NCBI GenBank assembly: GCA_003520145.1
Contig: DOVJ01000073.1
Span: 1-7,524, forward strand
DNA: 7,524 nt
Source: Eubacterium sp.
GTDB lineage: Bacteria; Bacillota; Clostridia; Lachnospirales; Lachnospiraceae
Direction: 5' to 3'
How positions within the stretch are numbered: the first letter of the stretch is position 1; the number at the start of each line of letters is the position of its first letter. The position numbers were made by a program, and so were the translations under genes. Positions 5,357 through 7,524 of the stretch are shown here, in pieces. The notes beneath the pieces are model-generated. The model was not told the origin of the DNA. It saw only the letters and a list, made by a program, of their open reading frames with translations, and did not search any database.

Positions 5357-7431
5357 GATTTACGATCAAACATGAGATAAAAAACAGAATAAGATTCCAT
5401 CTTCCGATGAAGAGGATGACTTTTCGTGAAGCGGATACTCTGGGGTATTATCTTAAGTCATTTTCGGAGGTAGCGGAAGTTACCGTATACGAGCGAACAG
5501 CCGATGCTGTGATTATATATAACTGTGACAGAGATAGGATCATAGAGATCATAAAGGCCTTCTTTTTTGATAGTGTTGCAGTTCCGGAGAGAGTATATGA
5601 GACTTCTGGAAGAGAGCAGTCGGCAGAGTATTATGATCGTTTGGTAACTACAGTAGTCCTTCACTATGGCAAGAGGCTTATCCTGCCGCTTGATATACGT
5701 AAGCTTTGGGTTATGTTAAAGACAGTCAGATATGCATGGCGTGGACTTAAAACCCTGAAAAACAAGAAGCTTCAGGTGGAGCTTCTCGATTCTTTCGCCA
5801 TAACAGCAGCGGTAGCGACTAAGGATTACAACACTGCTTCGTCAGTTATGTTCCTTCTTAAGGTAGGCGATACTCTTGAGGAGTGGACTCATAAGCGCTC
5901 TGTTGACGACCTTGCAAGGCGGATGTCTCTTAACATCGACAAAGTATGGCTTCTTACAGATGATGGCGAGGTGCAGGTTGATTCGTCTGACATAAAATGC
6001 GGTGACAAGGTTGTTGTGCGCATGGGTAACATGATACCTTTTGATGGTGAAGTGTACTCAGGTGAAGCTATGGTCAATCAGGCATCCATGACTGGAGAGT
6101 CTGTAGCAGTGCGCAAATGCACTGGCATGAGCGTATTTGCCGGCACAGTCGTAGAGGACGGCGAGCTTGTCATAACTGTGACTCAAGTAGAAGGTTGTGG
6201 CCGTTTCGATAAGATAGTGAAGATGATAGAAGAATCTGAGAAACTTAAGTCTTCACTTGAGAGTAAAGCAGAGCGTCTTGCTGATAATCTAGTTCCATAC
6301 ACACTTTTTGGTGCGGGACTTACATGGGCTTTTACGCGGAATGTCACGAAGGCAGTGTCTGTTCTTATGGTTGACTATTCGTGTGCTCTTAAGATGGCTA
6401 TGCCGATATCGGTACTCTCAGCAATCAAAGAAGCAGCTGATTACGATATCACTGTCAAGGGTGGAAGATTCTTAGAGGCTGTTGCTGACGCTGACACGAT
6501 AGTTCTAGATAAGACTGGAACTTTAACGAAGGCAAAGCCTACGGTTGTGAGAATAGTATCCTTCAACGATGAATCAGAAGATGAACTTCTTCGTCAGGCT
6601 GCGTGCTTGGAGGAACATTTTCCACACTCTGTTGCAAGGGCAGTTGTTGATGCGGCACTTAGAAAGAATCTTATACACGAGGAACTGCATACGGATGTAG
6701 AGTATATTGTGGCTCACGGTATAGCGTCGAAGATAGATGGTGAAAGAGCGATTATCGGAAGTTATCACTTCGTGTTCGAGGATGAAGGTGCTATAATCCC
6801 TGAGGATAAGAAAGAACTGTTCACTGAGCTTCCTAATGACTACTCGCATCTGTTCTTTGCTAAGAACGGCGTCCTTGCGGCAGTTATTCTGATCGAGGAC
6901 CCTATGCGCGAGGAAGTTAAAGAAGTTGTAGAGGAACTTCGTGAGCAGGGCTTTAAGCACATCGTTATGATGACTGGTGACAGTAAGAAAACAGCCCTTA
7001 AGATAGCTGCAGAGGCTGGTATATCTGAGGTTTACTATGAGGTGCTTCCTGAAGACAAGGCTAAGTATGTAGAACAGGCGAAGGCTGATGGCAGAAGAGT
7101 TATCATGGTTGGCGATGGAATCAATGATTCGCCGGCTCTGTCTGCATCTGATGCGGGCATCGCAATAAGTGATGGTGCGGAGATAGCAAGGCAGATAGCC
7201 GATATAACGATTGGCTCAGATGACTTAAGAAGCCTCGTAACGCTTAGAAGAATCAGTACTCTTCTCATGAAGAGGATAAGATTCAACTACAGGACTATAG
7301 TTGGCTTCAACACATCGCTTATAGCACTTGGTGTTATCGGCATCTTGCCACCGGCTACATCTGCTATGCTTCATAACGGCTCGACAGTGGCACTCGGACT
7401 TAAGAGTATGACGAATCTGCTTCCAGAGTAG
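5353..7431 (+). CDS. fezB: Heavy-metal P-type ATPase with S-C-A membrane site, P1B-6-like, FezB candidate
   Basis: This 692-residue ion pump has an N-terminal HMA-like region (about 1-65) with NRIRFHLP (11-18) and no CxxC. Membrane segments follow (weak ones near 95-125, then about 143-175). The actuator domain has TGES (247-250). Two more helices (about 313-329 and 333-358) carry YSCALKMAMP, with S343-C344-A345 where CPC is usual. Next come phosphorylation site DKTGT (D386), a nucleotide domain with HFPHS (422-426) instead of the usual His-Pro, TGD (541-543), GDGIND (587-592) and two C-terminal helices (about 645-690) with an LHNGST motif. All catalytic residues for phosphorylation are present, so it should be active. 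The SCA site and arginine-bearing N-terminus fit what I recall of P1B-6 pumps, the class of FezB, which loads iron into ferrosomes. It overlaps the FezA-like gene by ATGA and uses AAGGA at 5342-5346. P-type pump is certain; FezB is likely; iron as substrate is inferred. Confidence 0.82.
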   Translation: MRFTIKHEIKNRIRFHLPMKRMTFREADTLGYYLKSFSEVAEVTVYERTADAVIIYNCDRDRIIEIIKAFFFDSVAVPERVYETSGREQSAEYYDRLVTTVVLHYGKRLILPLDIRKLWVMLKTVRYAWRGLKTLKNKKLQVELLDSFAITAAVATKDYNTASSVMFLLKVGDTLEEWTHKRSVDDLARRMSLNIDKVWLLTDDGEVQVDSSDIKCGDKVVVRMGNMIPFDGEVYSGEAMVNQASMTGESVAVRKCTGMSVFAGTVVEDGELVITVTQVEGCGRFDKIVKMIEESEKLKSSLESKAERLADNLVPYTLFGAGLTWAFTRNVTKAVSVLMVDYSCALKMAMPISVLSAIKEAADYDITVKGGRFLEAVADADTIVLDKTGTLTKAKPTVVRIVSFNDESEDELLRQAACLEEHFPHSVARAVVDAALRKNLIHEELHTDVEYIVAHGIASKIDGERAIIGSYHFVFEDEGAIIPEDKKELFTELPNDYSHLFFAKNGVLAAVILIEDPMREEVKEVVEELREQGFKHIVMMTGDSKKTALKIAAEAGISEVYYEVLPEDKAKYVEQAKADGRRVIMVGDGINDSPALSASDAGIAISDGAEIARQIADITIGSDDLRSLVTLRRISTLLMKRIRFNYRTIVGFNTSLIALGVIGILPPATSAMLHNGSTVALGLKSMTNLLPE

Positions 7432-7524
7432 GTATATAATATTGTAAAAAAACTATCACTAGGACACGTCAAGATTTCTATCTTTTTGCAAGTCGCCTAT
7501 TAGCAAGTGCTCCGCGAAAACTCG
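7432..7524. other. Post-operon spacer with a possible dispersed-repeat edge
   Basis: The 93 bases after the pump gene hold no convincing plus-strand gene. The first 60 are AT-rich, with TATATAATATT near 7433 and a seven-A run at 7446-7452. The last 37 are visibly richer in G+C and contain GCAAGT twice (7488-7493 and 7503-7508). On the minus strand this end reads GAG TTT TCG CGG AGC, which resembles the Glu-Phe-Ser-Arg-Ser reading of a repeat I recall scattered in clostridial genomes. A repeat edge is only a suspicion, since the window ends inside it. The minus strand is also open for 21 codons, ending in TAG at 7459-7461, so a convergent gene end is possible. No strong terminator is seen. Confidence 0.4.

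Noticed and set aside
7433..7475. TTGACG and TACAAT on the minus strand as a promoter
   Set aside because: The spacing is about 21 bases, well over the usual 17, and it would fire into the end of the pump gene.
7471..7487. AAGAT-TTCT-ATCTT followed by a T run, as an intrinsic terminator for the operon
   Set aside because: The stem is only five base pairs with a single G:C pair and a four-base loop. This is too weak to call as a terminator, although termination somewhere in this spacer is expected.
7459..7524. Minus-strand open frame of 21 codons ending in TAG, as the 3' end of a convergent gene
   Set aside because: An open run this short is common by chance and I recognise no family; a repeat explanation competes. 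It is noted in the spacer entry but not called as a gene.

Overview
The window reads as one dense, plus-strand gene array with no gap longer than 32 bases until the last 93 bases. The moderate G+C, Leu codons rich in CTT, AAG-rich Lys codons, strong AAGGAGG ribosome binding sites and protein flavour (MptD/Trep_Strep-type S component, small DUF6110-like protein) suggest a Clostridia-class Bacillota (Lachnospiraceae or related gut or oral anaerobe). This is inferred from style, not from a marker gene.

Layout. 1-357: 3' end of an exporter-fold ABC transporter half with an unusual AFADPD D-loop. 359-2092: a complete partner half-transporter (membrane domain plus ATPase). 2116-2700: S component of an energy-coupling factor (ECF) importer. 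2703-3422: EcfT. 3419-4831: a fused double ECF ATPase. 4833-5084: a free-standing 83-residue heavy-metal-associated (HMA) protein with CxxC. 5117-5356: a 79-residue protein with a glycine-rich N-terminal helix. 5353-7431: a heavy-metal P-type ATPase with an S-C-A site in place of the usual CPC. 7432-7524: a short non-coding end with a possible dispersed repeat.

Reading of the system. The first five genes have the same order as the distal part of the streptococcal sia haem-uptake operon (siaD-siaE-siaF-siaG-siaH) and resemble the transporter part of equibactin/yersiniabactin-type loci. They therefore probably import iron, haem or a metallophore. The last two genes resemble the ferrosome pair FezA (small membrane protein) and FezB (P1B-6-type ATPase), which in Clostridioides difficile and some Proteobacteria builds membrane-bound iron-phosphate storage organelles. 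The small HMA protein lies between the two modules. Near-continuous coupling (1 base gap, ATGA overlaps at two junctions, 1-2 base gaps elsewhere) argues for one transcript joining metal uptake with metal sequestration. The substrate and the ferrosome assignment are inferences from family resemblance and gene order, recalled without any search.
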